Source: G965230615 sp965230615 (GTDB lineage Bacteria > Pseudomonadota > Gammaproteobacteria > HTCC5015). Taken from it: a DNA stretch of 64,000 bases. Of this stretch, positions 54,329 to 62,791 are shown piece after piece. The translations under genes were made by a program, and so were the position numbers. Where the stretch lies: positions 4,526,001 to 4,590,000 of the forward strand of contig OZ246012.1 in NCBI GenBank assembly GCA_965230615.1. The letters run 5' to 3'. Below the pieces are notes generated by a model that ran no database searches, was not told the origin of the DNA, and was given only the letters and a program-made list of their open reading frames with translations. Every line of letters starts with the position of its first letter. Within the stretch, counting starts at the first letter, position 1.

Positions 54329-54967
54329 ATGCATTTTACACACGTCGCTGGTGTCGATGAAGCTGGTCGTGGCCCCTTGGCTGGGCCTGTGATTGCTGCT
54401 GCTGTGATTCTAGACCCAAACAAACCTGCTATCGAAGGGCTGACTGACTCTAAAAAGCTCTCTGCCAGCCGCCGTGAAGCCCTGTGTGAGGTGATTAAGG
54501 CTGAAGCTGTTTGCTGGGCCATTGGCCGAGCAGATGTGGATGAAATTGATCAGCTCAATATTTTGCATGCCTCCATGCTCGCCATGCAGCGGGCTGTCGC
54601 TGACCTGGCACCAACACCACAACGTGTTGAAGTGGACGGCAATCGCTGTCCTGACTTAAATATGCCTGTTGAGGCTATTGTCAAAGGTGATAGTAAAGTG
54701 GCCGCTATCAGTGCGGCGTCAGTGCTGGCGAAAGTGGCGCGCGATCAGGAAATGCTACTGATGCACACAAACTATCCTGAGTATGAGTTTGACCGGCATA
54801 AAGGCTACCCAACAGCACGTCATTATGAGTTGCTGCAAGTACATGGCCCTTGCCCTGAACATCGACGCAGCTTTGCGCCCGTTGCAGCTGTTTTGGCGGG
54901 TGAAGTGCTTGTTCGGCCCGGAAATAAAGGCAACAAGGGCAAGCGAACAGTCGCGTCCGCCGTTTAA
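54329..54967 (+). CDS. rnhB: Ribonuclease HII
   Basis: RNase HII removes single ribonucleotides and RNA primers from DNA. The catalytic DEDD set starts with VDEAGRGPLAGP (residues 9-20), includes DSKKLS, the ASMLAMQRAV helix and the aspartate in VKGDSKVAAISAASV. Length is 212 residues, with a short Lys/Gly tail (NKGNKGKR). It is divergent from lpxB and precedes dnaE by 116 bases; the 264-base gap before it presumably holds both promoters. Confidence 0.95.
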   Translation: MHFTHVAGVDEAGRGPLAGPVIAAAVILDPNKPAIEGLTDSKKLSASRREALCEVIKAEAVCWAIGRADVDEIDQLNILHASMLAMQRAVADLAPTPQRVEVDGNRCPDLNMPVEAIVKGDSKVAAISAASVLAKVARDQEMLLMHTNYPEYEFDRHKGYPTARHYELLQVHGPCPEHRRSFAPVAAVLAGEVLVRPGNKGNKGKRTVASAV

Positions 54968-55083
54968 TTGGCCAAGTAGTGACACTATTAACGCTGGGAC
55001 CTGGTACTAGCACGTCGCTAGCACGTTTTTGCTTTACGAACAAGCCTTGAATCTCAGCCCATGAAACTGGAAACTATCACCCT

Positions 55084-58000
55084 ATGAGCGCAAGTTTTGT
55101 CCATTTAAATGTCCACACTGAATATTCACTGGTCGATAGTGTTGTTCGCATCAAGCCTTTGATGGCGGCGGCAAAAGCCGCTGGTATGCCTGCGATTGCA
55201 TTGACCGATCAAAGTAACTTATTTGCCCTGGTAAAGTTTTACCGAGCAGCGATTGCCGCAGGGATCAAGCCTATTATTGGGGTTGATCTTTGGGTGAAAG
55301 AAGGTGGGCAGGATGAGCCCAGTCGCTTGTTGTTATTGTGTCAAAGTGAATTAGGTTATCGCAATCTGACCCGACTGGTATCCCAGAGCTATCAGCTAGG
55401 TCAGCACAATGGCATGGCGTTGGTTGAGCGGGATTGGATTAAGGCGGCGGCTGAAGGCTTGATTGCTATATCCGGTGGTGTGAAAGGCGATATTGGCCGG
55501 GCCCTGGTCGCGGGTAAAATGGCCGATGCTGAAGCGGCCCTGAGTGAATGGCAATATATTTTTCCCAACCGGTTTTATCTGGAAGTGCAGCGGACTGGCC
55601 GCGAAAATGAGGCGCAATATATCGCGCAAGTTGCGCAAATGGCCGTGAGTCGTAATGTGCCGCTGGTGGCCACCAACGATGTACGCTTTATCCAACAGGC
55701 CGATTTCGAGGCGCATGAGACACGAGTGTGTATTCATGATGGCCGCACCCTGGATGATCCACGGCGTCCGAAACGCTATAGCGATCAGCAGTATCTGCGT
55801 AGCCCAGAAGAAATGCAGGCACTGTTTGCCGATATGCCTGAAGCGCTGGCCAATAGCGTGGAGATTGTTAAGCGCTGCAATATGACCTTAGAGCTGGGTA
55901 ACTCGTATTTACCGGATTTTCCAGTGCCAGAAGGGCAAACCATCGAATCATTTTTTATCGCTGAATCCAAGCGCGGTCTTGAGGAACGCTTAAGGTTTTT
56001 ACAAGCAGGTGAAGTTTGGCCTGAAGATAAAATACAGTCTTACTGGGAGCGCCTGGATATAGAGCTCAAAGTGATTGTCGATATGGGCTTCCCCGGTTAC
56101 TTTTTGATTGTGGCGGACTTTATTCGCTGGGCCAAGGCCAATGATGTGCCGGTAGGACCCGGGCGGGGCTCAGGTGCTGGCTCTTTAGTGGCTTATGCGA
56201 TGCAGATTACCGACCTGGATCCACTAGAATACGATTTGCTTTTTGAGCGATTCTTAAACCCAGAGCGGGTATCGCTGCCTGACTTTGATGTCGACTTCTG
56301 CATGGAAGGGCGTGACCGCGTGATAGAATACGTGGCTGAGTATTATGGCCGCGATAAGGTCTCACAGATTATTACCTATGGATCGATGGCTGCAAAAGCG
56401 GTCGTGCGTGATGTTGGGCGGGTGTTGGGTCACTCCTATGGCTTTGTCGATAATATTGCCAAACAGATTCCATTTGAAATTGGCATGACATTGGATAAAG
56501 CGCTAACCGAGTCAGAAGACCTGGCTAACGCTTACAAAAATGATGAGGAAGTGGCAGCGCTATTAGATATGGCGCGTTCCCTGGAAGGTCTGGCTCGTAA
56601 TGCCGGTAAGCATGCTGGGGGGGTGGTTATTGCACCTTCCAAATTAACCGACTTTACACCACTGTATTGTGAAGAAGATGGTGGTGGTTTAGTAACCCAA
56701 TTAGATAAAGACGATGTTGAAGCCGCAGGTTTGGTTAAGTTTGACTTTCTCGGTTTACGCACACTTACCATTATTGATCATGCCTTAAAAGCGATTAATA
56801 AACGCCGTCAGGCTGCGGGTGAAGAGATTATTGATATTAATCGTATCCCACTGGATGATAAAAAGACATTCAGGCTGCTAAAAGACTACGCGACAACTGC
56901 GGTATTCCAGTTGGAATCTCGCGGTATGAAAGATCTTATCAAGCGTCTGCAACCGGATATATTCGACGACATTATCGCTTTGGTTGCCTTATTCCGGCCT
57001 GGTCCGCTGCAGTCAGGTATGGTGGATGACTTTATCGATCGTAAGCACGGTGCTGCCATTGAATATGCGCACCCACTCTTAGAGCCAATTTTAGAATCGA
57101 CCTACGGTATTATTCTTTACCAGGAACAAGTTATGCAAATCGCCCAGGTGATGGGCGGCTATACGCTGGGCGGCGCTGATATATTACGTCGGGCTATGGG
57201 TAAGAAGAAACCTGAAGAGATGGCCAAGCAGCGTACCATCTTTACCGAAGGTGCCCTGAAAAATAATATTGATGAAAGTGTGGCGACCTACATTTTTGAC
57301 TTGATGGAAAAGTTTGCCGGTTATGGTTTCAATAAATCGCACTCGGCTGCTTATGCATTATTATCGTATCAGACAGCCTGGTTAAAAGCGCATTATCCAG
57401 CGGAGTTTATGGCCTCGGTATTATCGGCTGATATGGATAACACCGACAAAGTGGTGCGTTTGATTGATGAATGTAAACAATTAGAACTCGATGTTATCCC
57501 GCCAGATATTAATGTATCCAAGTATACCTTTAGCGCCGATGATCAGTCGCGCATAGTCTATGGTTTAGGTGCAATTAAAGGGTTAGGTTCTGCTGCGATT
57601 GACAGTATCGTGAGTGAGCGCACAAGCAGCGAAGGTGCTTATGACGATATCATGGATTTTTGTAAACGCATAGATGGACAAAAGTTAAATAAACGGGCGC
57701 AAGAGGCATTAATTCGTGCGGGCGCGATGGACAGCCTTGGGCATAACCGCGCAACACTGGTTGCCAATTTGCCAGCCGTTTTAAAATTAGCTGATCAACA
57801 TCACCGGGATAGCTCTTCAGGGCAGGTTGATATTTTTGGCGAAGCGATGGCAAGTAGTGACAGCGTTGAGCTGGAGCTGGAGATTAAACCCGAATGGGAT
57901 GAAAAAGATAAACTGGCTGCCGAAAAAGAAACTTTGGGTTTATATGTTACCGGTCATCCGATACAACGTTATCAGCAAGAGCTGTTGCATATCACCGGTA

Positions 58001-58593
58001 AGCGCATTATTGAACATATTGAAAACTATGAATCAAAGCGCTCAGGCAGTACTAATAGTGGTGACTATGCTTCGCGTTATGCCAATGATATAGATGTGTT
58101 AGTCGCAGGTCTGTTAGTTAGCATTCGCAGTAAAAATACGCGAACTGGCAAAATGGCATTTCTCGTATTAGATGATGGTAGCGCGCAAGTTGATGTGGTA
58201 ATTCGTCCGGATGATTATGACACCTATGCGAATAGCATCGTGCGTGATTCGGTGATGATTGTCGATGGCAGTTTGGGGGCAGATGACTTTAGTGGCGGCT
58301 ATCGTATTCGTGCGAAGAACCTATTCAGTATTGATCAGGCGCGCAGCCAATACAGTCGCGGTGTGCAGATTGCGCTCGATATGGAAAAAGGTGCCAATGG
58401 CTTTATGGATGAGTTGAGTAATGTCTTGAGTGCTTATCGTGATGGCCAGTGTCCAGTATGGATTAAATACCAAAATACACAAGCTAGCAGTTTGCTCAAA
58501 CTGGGGGCTAACTGGAAAGTCCAGCCGAATGAACAATTACTGGAACAGCTGCGAAGTTTGGCTGGCCAGGAAGATGTTAAAGTGCTTTACTAA
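55084..58593 (+). CDS. dnaE: DNA polymerase III alpha subunit
   Basis: This is the replicative polymerase catalytic subunit, 1169 residues. The N-terminal PHP domain begins FVHLNVHTEYSL. The polymerase active site includes GPGRGSGAGSLVAYA (about residues 359-373) and the acidic pair Asp400/Asp402 in PDFDVDF. FGYGFNKSHSAAYA-type FAGYGFNKSH, a helix-hairpin-helix region and a C-terminal OB-fold/tau-binding region follow. rnhB-dnaE adjacency is conserved, but accA, usually next in relatives, is not downstream here. Confidence 0.97.
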   Translation: MSASFVHLNVHTEYSLVDSVVRIKPLMAAAKAAGMPAIALTDQSNLFALVKFYRAAIAAGIKPIIGVDLWVKEGGQDEPSRLLLLCQSELGYRNLTRLVSQSYQLGQHNGMALVERDWIKAAAEGLIAISGGVKGDIGRALVAGKMADAEAALSEWQYIFPNRFYLEVQRTGRENEAQYIAQVAQMAVSRNVPLVATNDVRFIQQADFEAHETRVCIHDGRTLDDPRRPKRYSDQQYLRSPEEMQALFADMPEALANSVEIVKRCNMTLELGNSYLPDFPVPEGQTIESFFIAESKRGLEERLRFLQAGEVWPEDKIQSYWERLDIELKVIVDMGFPGYFLIVADFIRWAKANDVPVGPGRGSGAGSLVAYAMQITDLDPLEYDLLFERFLNPERVSLPDFDVDFCMEGRDRVIEYVAEYYGRDKVSQIITYGSMAAKAVVRDVGRVLGHSYGFVDNIAKQIPFEIGMTLDKALTESEDLANAYKNDEEVAALLDMARSLEGLARNAGKHAGGVVIAPSKLTDFTPLYCEEDGGGLVTQLDKDDVEAAGLVKFDFLGLRTLTIIDHALKAINKRRQAAGEEIIDINRIPLDDKKTFRLLKDYATTAVFQLESRGMKDLIKRLQPDIFDDIIALVALFRPGPLQSGMVDDFIDRKHGAAIEYAHPLLEPILESTYGIILYQEQVMQIAQVMGGYTLGGADILRRAMGKKKPEEMAKQRTIFTEGALKNNIDESVATYIFDLMEKFAGYGFNKSHSAAYALLSYQTAWLKAHYPAEFMASVLSADMDNTDKVVRLIDECKQLELDVIPPDINVSKYTFSADDQSRIVYGLGAIKGLGSAAIDSIVSERTSSEGAYDDIMDFCKRIDGQKLNKRAQEALIRAGAMDSLGHNRATLVANLPAVLKLADQHHRDSSSGQVDIFGEAMASSDSVELELEIKPEWDEKDKLAAEKETLGLYVTGHPIQRYQQELLHITGKRIIEHIENYESKRSGSTNSGDYASRYANDIDVLVAGLLVSIRSKNTRTGKMAFLVLDDGSAQVDVVIRPDDYDTYANSIVRDSVMIVDGSLGADDFSGGYRIRAKNLFSIDQARSQYSRGVQIALDMEKGANGFMDELSNVLSAYRDGQCPVWIKYQNTQASSLLKLGANWKVQPNEQLLEQLRSLAGQEDVKVLY

Positions 58594-58611
58594 AAAAACA
58601 AAGGTTGCCAT

Positions 58612-59028
58612 ATGACTGAATATGAAATCGCTAGTATGATCAGTGAGTATGCTAATCGAATGTGGCAAATCATACAGTTTTGGTCAAGTGTGTCCTTTGG
58701 TTTAATTGCGATTTGCTACTTGGCGCAAAATCGTCTTAGCTTGCTGATCAATAGCGTTATTACTATCCTTTATATAGCTTTTTCCATTTTTGTGTTTTCT
58801 ATGCAAGCCATGAATGAAAGTGTCATTGCTGGATTTTTACAGGATTTACAAGTAATGATAGAGCAGGGCGGTTTGCAAAGCAGTGGTGCGGCTGCCATTT
58901 TGTCCTCTAAACCCAGCCTTGGGCAAATACTGATTATTCGATTTGCATCGATCGGTACATTCATTGGTACCTTGTTCTTTTTGTGGTACACCTATTGGAA
59001 GTTTAAAACACAAAAGGCCAATAACTAG
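58612..59028 (+). CDS. Small membrane protein of unknown function
   Basis: I do not recognise this 138-residue protein. It has three hydrophobic segments, at about residues 18-39, 44-66 and 108-130, the last after a small-residue-rich loop (GGLQSSGAAAILSSKPS), and a short Lys-rich C-terminus. It starts 18 bases after dnaE on the same strand, and AAGG lies at normal spacing before the ATG. It precedes the HerA-like ATPase gene by about 100 bases. It is probably a real integral membrane protein, with no functional inference possible. Confidence 0.6.
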   Translation: MTEYEIASMISEYANRMWQIIQFWSSVSFGLIAICYLAQNRLSLLINSVITILYIAFSIFVFSMQAMNESVIAGFLQDLQVMIEQGGLQSSGAAAILSSKPSLGQILIIRFASIGTFIGTLFFLWYTYWKFKTQKANN

Positions 59029-59129
59029 TTGGTTTCTTGCTTTTTTAATTCAGGCTCAAACTCGCTTTAATCTGACCTACAGTCGCCAGCTGATATTGAT
59101 ACCATCATATACACATGAGGTTTATGCGC

Positions 59130-60572
59130 ATGAGTGATTTTATTACCCTGGGTAGTGCAGATAATGCTACTGTCCGTCTAGCATTACAATACGCTAATCG
59201 CCATGGCTTGATTGCAGGCGCAACCGGCACAGGTAAAACAGTTACCGTACAGTTGCTGGCCGAAGGCTTTGCCCGGGCCGGTGTGCCGGTTTTTTTAGCC
59301 GATGTAAAAGGTGATATCTCGGGTATGGCGGCGGCGGGTAAAACGCATCCTAAAATTGATGAGCGCTTGCAGAAAATCACATTGCCAGAGTTTACCTTTC
59401 AGGCCAATACCGTGCGCTTTTGGGATATTTTAGCAAGCAAAGGTATTCCGGTTCGCTTATCGATATCAGACTTAGGCCCCCAATTGCTAGCCCGCTTACT
59501 CAAACTGAATCAAACCCAGGAAGCCATTTTAACCATTGTATTCGATTACGCAGATGATGAAGGATTATTGTTAATCGACTTAGATGATTTAAAAACCAGC
59601 CTGACATTTATTCAGAATCATTCAGCTGAATTGAGTAATGAATATGGGCGCATCTCGGCGGCATCAGTATCAGCCATAAGGCGACGTTTGCTCTTGTTAG
59701 AACAAGAAGGTTTAGAGGCTTTTTTTGGCGAACCCGCTATGATGTTTGAAGACCTCATACAAACCGAAGGTGATCAAGGCGTTGTGAATATTTTGGCGGC
59801 AGATCGCTTAATGCAATCACCTAAAACTTATGTGATATTTTTGCTCTGGTTGATATCAGAACTATTTGAAAACCTGCCAGAAATTGGTGACCCAGATAAA
59901 CCGGTAATGGTGTTGTTCTTTGATGAAGCGCATTTATTATTTAAAGATTGCCCGAAAGTGTTGCTCGACCGTATTGAGCAAGTAGTGCGTCTAATTCGCT
60001 CTAAAGGCGTGGGTATTTACTTTATCAGTCAAAGCCCGGCTGATATTCCTGATGCTGTATTAGGCCAGCTTGGTAATCGAGTGCAACATGCTTTACGTGC
60101 CTATACACCTAAAGATATTAAAACTGTTAAAGCTGCTGCGGCATCATTCCGCGTTAACCCTGATTTCGACAGTGCGGAAGTGATTACCCGTCTTGGTGTT
60201 GGCGAGGCGCTGGTGTCTACCTTAGAAGGTGATGGAGTGCCAACCGTCGTACAAAACACCTTGATGGCGCCACCGCAATCACAGATGGGTGCTTTAGCCG
60301 ATGCGGATAGGCAGCACTTATTGCAACAAGATATGCTTTTCGAGCATTATGCTAAGGCAGTTGACCCTGAATCAGCGCACGAGATATTACAAAAGCGTAG
60401 CGAAAAGATGGCGGCGAATGAAGCCAGGCATAAAACAACAAAGACTAGCAGTCGTCGGCGTTCTTCGCGGCAGAGTATTGGTGAAGCATTTGTCAAAAGT
60501 GTTGCGCGCAGTTTAGGTAGCTCGCTAGGTCGTAAGCTGGTACGTGGTGTACTCGGTTCATTGCTTAAATAA
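59130..60572 (+). CDS. HerA/YjgR-type ATPase (DUF853)
   Basis: This 480-residue protein belongs to the helicase HerA-like DUF853 family, which includes E. coli YjgR. Walker A is AGATGTGKT near residue 29, Walker B with FFDEAHLLF lies near residue 265, and a sensor-like FISQSPADIPD follows near 300. The C-terminus is basic and serine-rich (SSRRRSSRQS) and ends in an amphipathic stretch. The physiological role of the family is not established to my knowledge; DNA translocation is inferred from HerA/FtsK relatedness. GAGG at 59117 best fits the ATG at 59130; ATGs at 59115 and 59124 are alternatives. Confidence 0.9.
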   Translation: MSDFITLGSADNATVRLALQYANRHGLIAGATGTGKTVTVQLLAEGFARAGVPVFLADVKGDISGMAAAGKTHPKIDERLQKITLPEFTFQANTVRFWDILASKGIPVRLSISDLGPQLLARLLKLNQTQEAILTIVFDYADDEGLLLIDLDDLKTSLTFIQNHSAELSNEYGRISAASVSAIRRRLLLLEQEGLEAFFGEPAMMFEDLIQTEGDQGVVNILAADRLMQSPKTYVIFLLWLISELFENLPEIGDPDKPVMVLFFDEAHLLFKDCPKVLLDRIEQVVRLIRSKGVGIYFISQSPADIPDAVLGQLGNRVQHALRAYTPKDIKTVKAAAASFRVNPDFDSAEVITRLGVGEALVSTLEGDGVPTVVQNTLMAPPQSQMGALADADRQHLLQQDMLFEHYAKAVDPESAHEILQKRSEKMAANEARHKTTKTSSRRRSSRQSIGEAFVKSVARSLGSSLGRKLVRGVLGSLLK

Positions 60573-60880
60573 ATCATATTGATTGGTTTAAGTCGATAGC
60601 GTGCTTAAAACGACCTGTCTGCGGTTATTGTCCTAACTAGTTGGCATACATAGCTATGTATATATGTAAACTTACAAGTTTGCGTTTTTGTGTTCAGGAT
60701 GAGTCGATATTTAGATGGAGCATTCTCTATTTATAGATATATTAACTTTTTCTGAAAAAATACTTTCTGCCGATTTTAATTAACGAAATGCTTTCAATAA
60801 ACTTGTTTTAACTTGTCTGCTGTGCTTGTCATAGTTTTGTTATATTGATTTTAAAAAAAGATAATAAAAATATTTGGGGC

Positions 60881-61442
60881 TTGAAAATAGTATTGTTACC
60901 GATACTGTTTGGGTTAGCTGTATTAACTAAAAAATCAAAAATACCTAATGAGTCTTTGGTTGATCGCTGACGGGCTTTATGCTGTTTGGCTGGGTTTTTG
61001 AGTATGCCGATATCAGCCTGATGAGTTGTTAGAGAATCATAAGGTGTCTTTAAGCCTGTTAGGGCAGGGGTTTGATGATACGAAATGCTGCAACGATGCC
61101 TTTGCGAAATGCTGGAAGTTACGTTTCGAGTTGTGTTAATAAGAAAGTTAGATGTACGGTCGCGGTAAAAGTATTCTTGTTTAGTGTTTCTTTGGGCGTC
61201 TTTGCCTGCGCGCTGATATTGTTTGATACCACTTTCTTGGGAGTGTGAAGTGTCTGTACCTTATCAGGAAAAGATGCTGGATGACGAGGTTAGCAAACTC
61301 AGTATGACCCATGATTGTAAAGGTAACCACCTATACTGTCTGCTAATGAGACACTCATAGCGCAACTGACTTGCTAAACTTGGCCGCAGAGCTGGGGAAT
61401 ACTTTTCAGGCTGCTGTCAGTCATCACTGCTGTGACGGTTAG
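60881..61442 (+). pseudogene. Possible decayed coding region (several frame changes)
   Basis: Short frames follow one another. A TTG-started piece at 60881-60970 encodes a signal-like LKIVLLPILFGLAVL peptide. Its stop is bypassed by a one-base shift into LTGFMLFGWVFEYAD (to 61032). A third frame, 61002-61139, encodes PDELLENHKVSLSLLGQG and a Cys-rich end. Another, 61075-61248, has a hydrophobic VFLFSVSLGVFACALILF segment. Two more (61250-61360 and ending at 61442) read VPYQEKMLDDEV and LLNLAAELGNTFQAA. The amino-acid texture looks protein-like, but no family is recognised. Chance open frames remain possible. Confidence 0.25.
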
Positions 61443-61650
61443 ATAGTTTTCAAATATCTCATTTTCATTATCTTAATTCTGAATGAGGCCGAGTCTTTGG
61501 TGCTTACTGTCCTGTCTTTTATTTTTTGAAATTATCCAATGTGTTGTTGAGGTAAGGTGTTCCGATATGTTCGCTATAGTGTAATACAGTTACTGATGTC
61601 AGTAAAAAAATAAGTAAATGCCTTGTGAATGTAAGTTGTTATATGGCGTT

Positions 61651-61790
61651 TATGTTTATTCTCGTTTAACGCTATGTTTACGATATTTTTCCTTTGTGTT
61701 TACCGCATACTTAACACAGTGTTTATTTAAATTAAACTCAGTATTTTCCCTGTTTTGCATTGTGTTTATTCTGGTTTAACTCAGTGTTTA
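61651..61790. repeat. Degenerate direct repeats in AT-rich DNA
   Basis: The 30-base segments 61651-61680 and 61761-61790 share a GTTTATTCT-GTTTAAC-GTTTA pattern with several mismatches, 110 bases apart. Between them the related ACACAGTGTTTATTTAA (from 61713) and AAACTCAGTATTTT (from 61734) recur. The motif CAGTGTTTAT and its variants occur at least four times. No coding potential accompanies them. Confidence 0.4.
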
Positions 61791-62115
61791 TTTTTAGTTG
61801 CTATTGCTTTTATTTTGTCTTGTCTTTGTATGTGTTCTGTCATGTTCGTTTTTATTACGCCTCGATTTGTCTTTATTGAAACTTGATTTTGGCTTTTATG
61901 CTTTTCGAGAGAAGATTTTGGTGTAGAAGTCACAACTAATTTTTCTTGTTTGTCTAGCTTAGAAATACGCAATGAAACCATTGTAGCCATCAGTAAATTA
62001 ATCCCTTTGAGTCATTGAGAAGTTTAACTGCATCCGATCTAGTGCTTGAGTAGTAGTGTGATTGTTATTGCTTTGCCCACAACAGAATTTGAAAAAACCA
62101 AACTACTATTTTGGG

Positions 62116-62250
62116 ATGAAGGTGAAAGTGGTGGGGAAGAGTTTTAGCGGAATATTATATTGGTTTGAATTTGCTTTCTTTTTGTCTGTGTTTGTATCTA
62201 TTAGTCATACATCTATTGTGGCTCTTAACATACTGATTAAAAAAGAGTAA
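62116..62250 (+). CDS. Possible 44-residue membrane peptide
   Basis: A short frame starting at the ATG at 62116 encodes a basic N-terminus (MKVKVVGK) and a hydrophobic segment of about 20 residues (FEFAFFLSVFVSIS), then ends in LIKKE. The upstream sequence TTTTGGG is at best a weak ribosome-binding site. It lies in an AT-rich gap, so chance occurrence is a serious alternative. Confidence 0.2.
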   Translation: MKVKVVGKSFSGILYWFEFAFFLSVFVSISHTSIVALNILIKKE

Positions 62251-62297
62251 CACGCGAGAGAGAGTTGTTTGATATTGATAATAAGTAGAGGTGTGTA

Positions 62298-62570
62298 ATG
62301 TTGCGATTTAATACTATCGTGCAATGTATTGTAGTGTCAGTATTGTTGGGGGTATTGCCAACGGCGGTTAATGCCCAGACAACTTTTAATACCAGTGGTA
62401 ACTATACCCTGGAATGGGAAGGTGGTGGTTTTCCTCTATTCGCAGCTTTTCGAGAATACCGTAATGTTAAAATGATCAGTGGACAGGTTCCGAAGCCGGG
62501 CAGCCCAGGGCAATGGGGCATGTTTCCGATCAGCTATATCTGGGATTTTAAGGTCGTTACAAAGAAATAG
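62298..62570 (+). CDS. Small secreted protein related to the N-terminus of the next gene product
   Basis: This 90-residue protein begins with a clear Sec signal peptide (cleavage near AVNAQ-TT). The start follows AGAGGTGTG at good spacing. The mature part, about 64 residues, contains TSGNYTLEWEGGG, which matches the ATGNYTLQMEGG segment at residues 72-83 of the large protein that follows. It ends at residue 90 with a beta-like IWDFKVVTKK and is followed by a strong terminator, so it is a separate gene and not a fragment read through. Function unknown; it looks like a solo version of one extracellular domain. Confidence 0.65.
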   Translation: MLRFNTIVQCIVVSVLLGVLPTAVNAQTTFNTSGNYTLEWEGGGFPLFAAFREYRNVKMISGQVPKPGSPGQWGMFPISYIWDFKVVTKK

Positions 62571-62588
62571 TGTGGAGGGGGTAAGTTA

Positions 62589-62629
62589 AGGCAGGCATAA
62601 AATCTGGTTTATGTCTGCCTAGCTTTTTT
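62589..62629 (+). terminator. Rho-independent terminator after the 90-residue secreted protein gene
   Basis: AGGCAGGCATAAA pairs with TTTATGTCTGCCT (one G-T pair) around a 6-base loop, followed by AGC and six T. It lies 19 bases after the stop codon and separates this gene from the large one starting at 62792. Confidence 0.8.
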
Positions 62630-62791
62630 AGTCTTACTGATGGGCTGGTTTATCAAAGTGCTTTTTAGGTGATGATGGTTTTGAGAAGCATAAAAATTAT
62701 TTTAATGATATTAAATGTGTATTTATTTCGAGATAGAGATAAAAAACAAGAGCAAAGCTTGGGCGTTGTTCGCTATTCATAGGGAAAATAT

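Larger units (their letters stand above)
60573..62297. other. Long AT-rich region without a convincing gene
   Basis: These 1.7 kb contain no intact gene I can support. The first half (60881-61442) has several short overlapping open frames that look like a decayed coding region. The second half is very T-rich on the plus strand and has a degenerate repeated motif (61651-61790). A 69-codon minus-strand frame (61990-61781) is lysine-rich, lacks a well-placed ribosome-binding site and matches nothing I know. The region separates the conserved core from the secreted-protein genes at the right end. Confidence 0.5.

Noticed and set aside
61781..61990. 69-codon minus-strand frame, lysine-rich
   Set aside because: Composition follows the local AT-rich repeats, the nearest purine-rich sequence is too far from the ATG, and no family is recognised. 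It is possible but not supportable.
60573..62297. Insertion sequence or prophage remnant in the AT-rich gap
   Set aside because: No transposase or integrase motif, no terminal inverted repeats and no tRNA-derived attachment site were seen.
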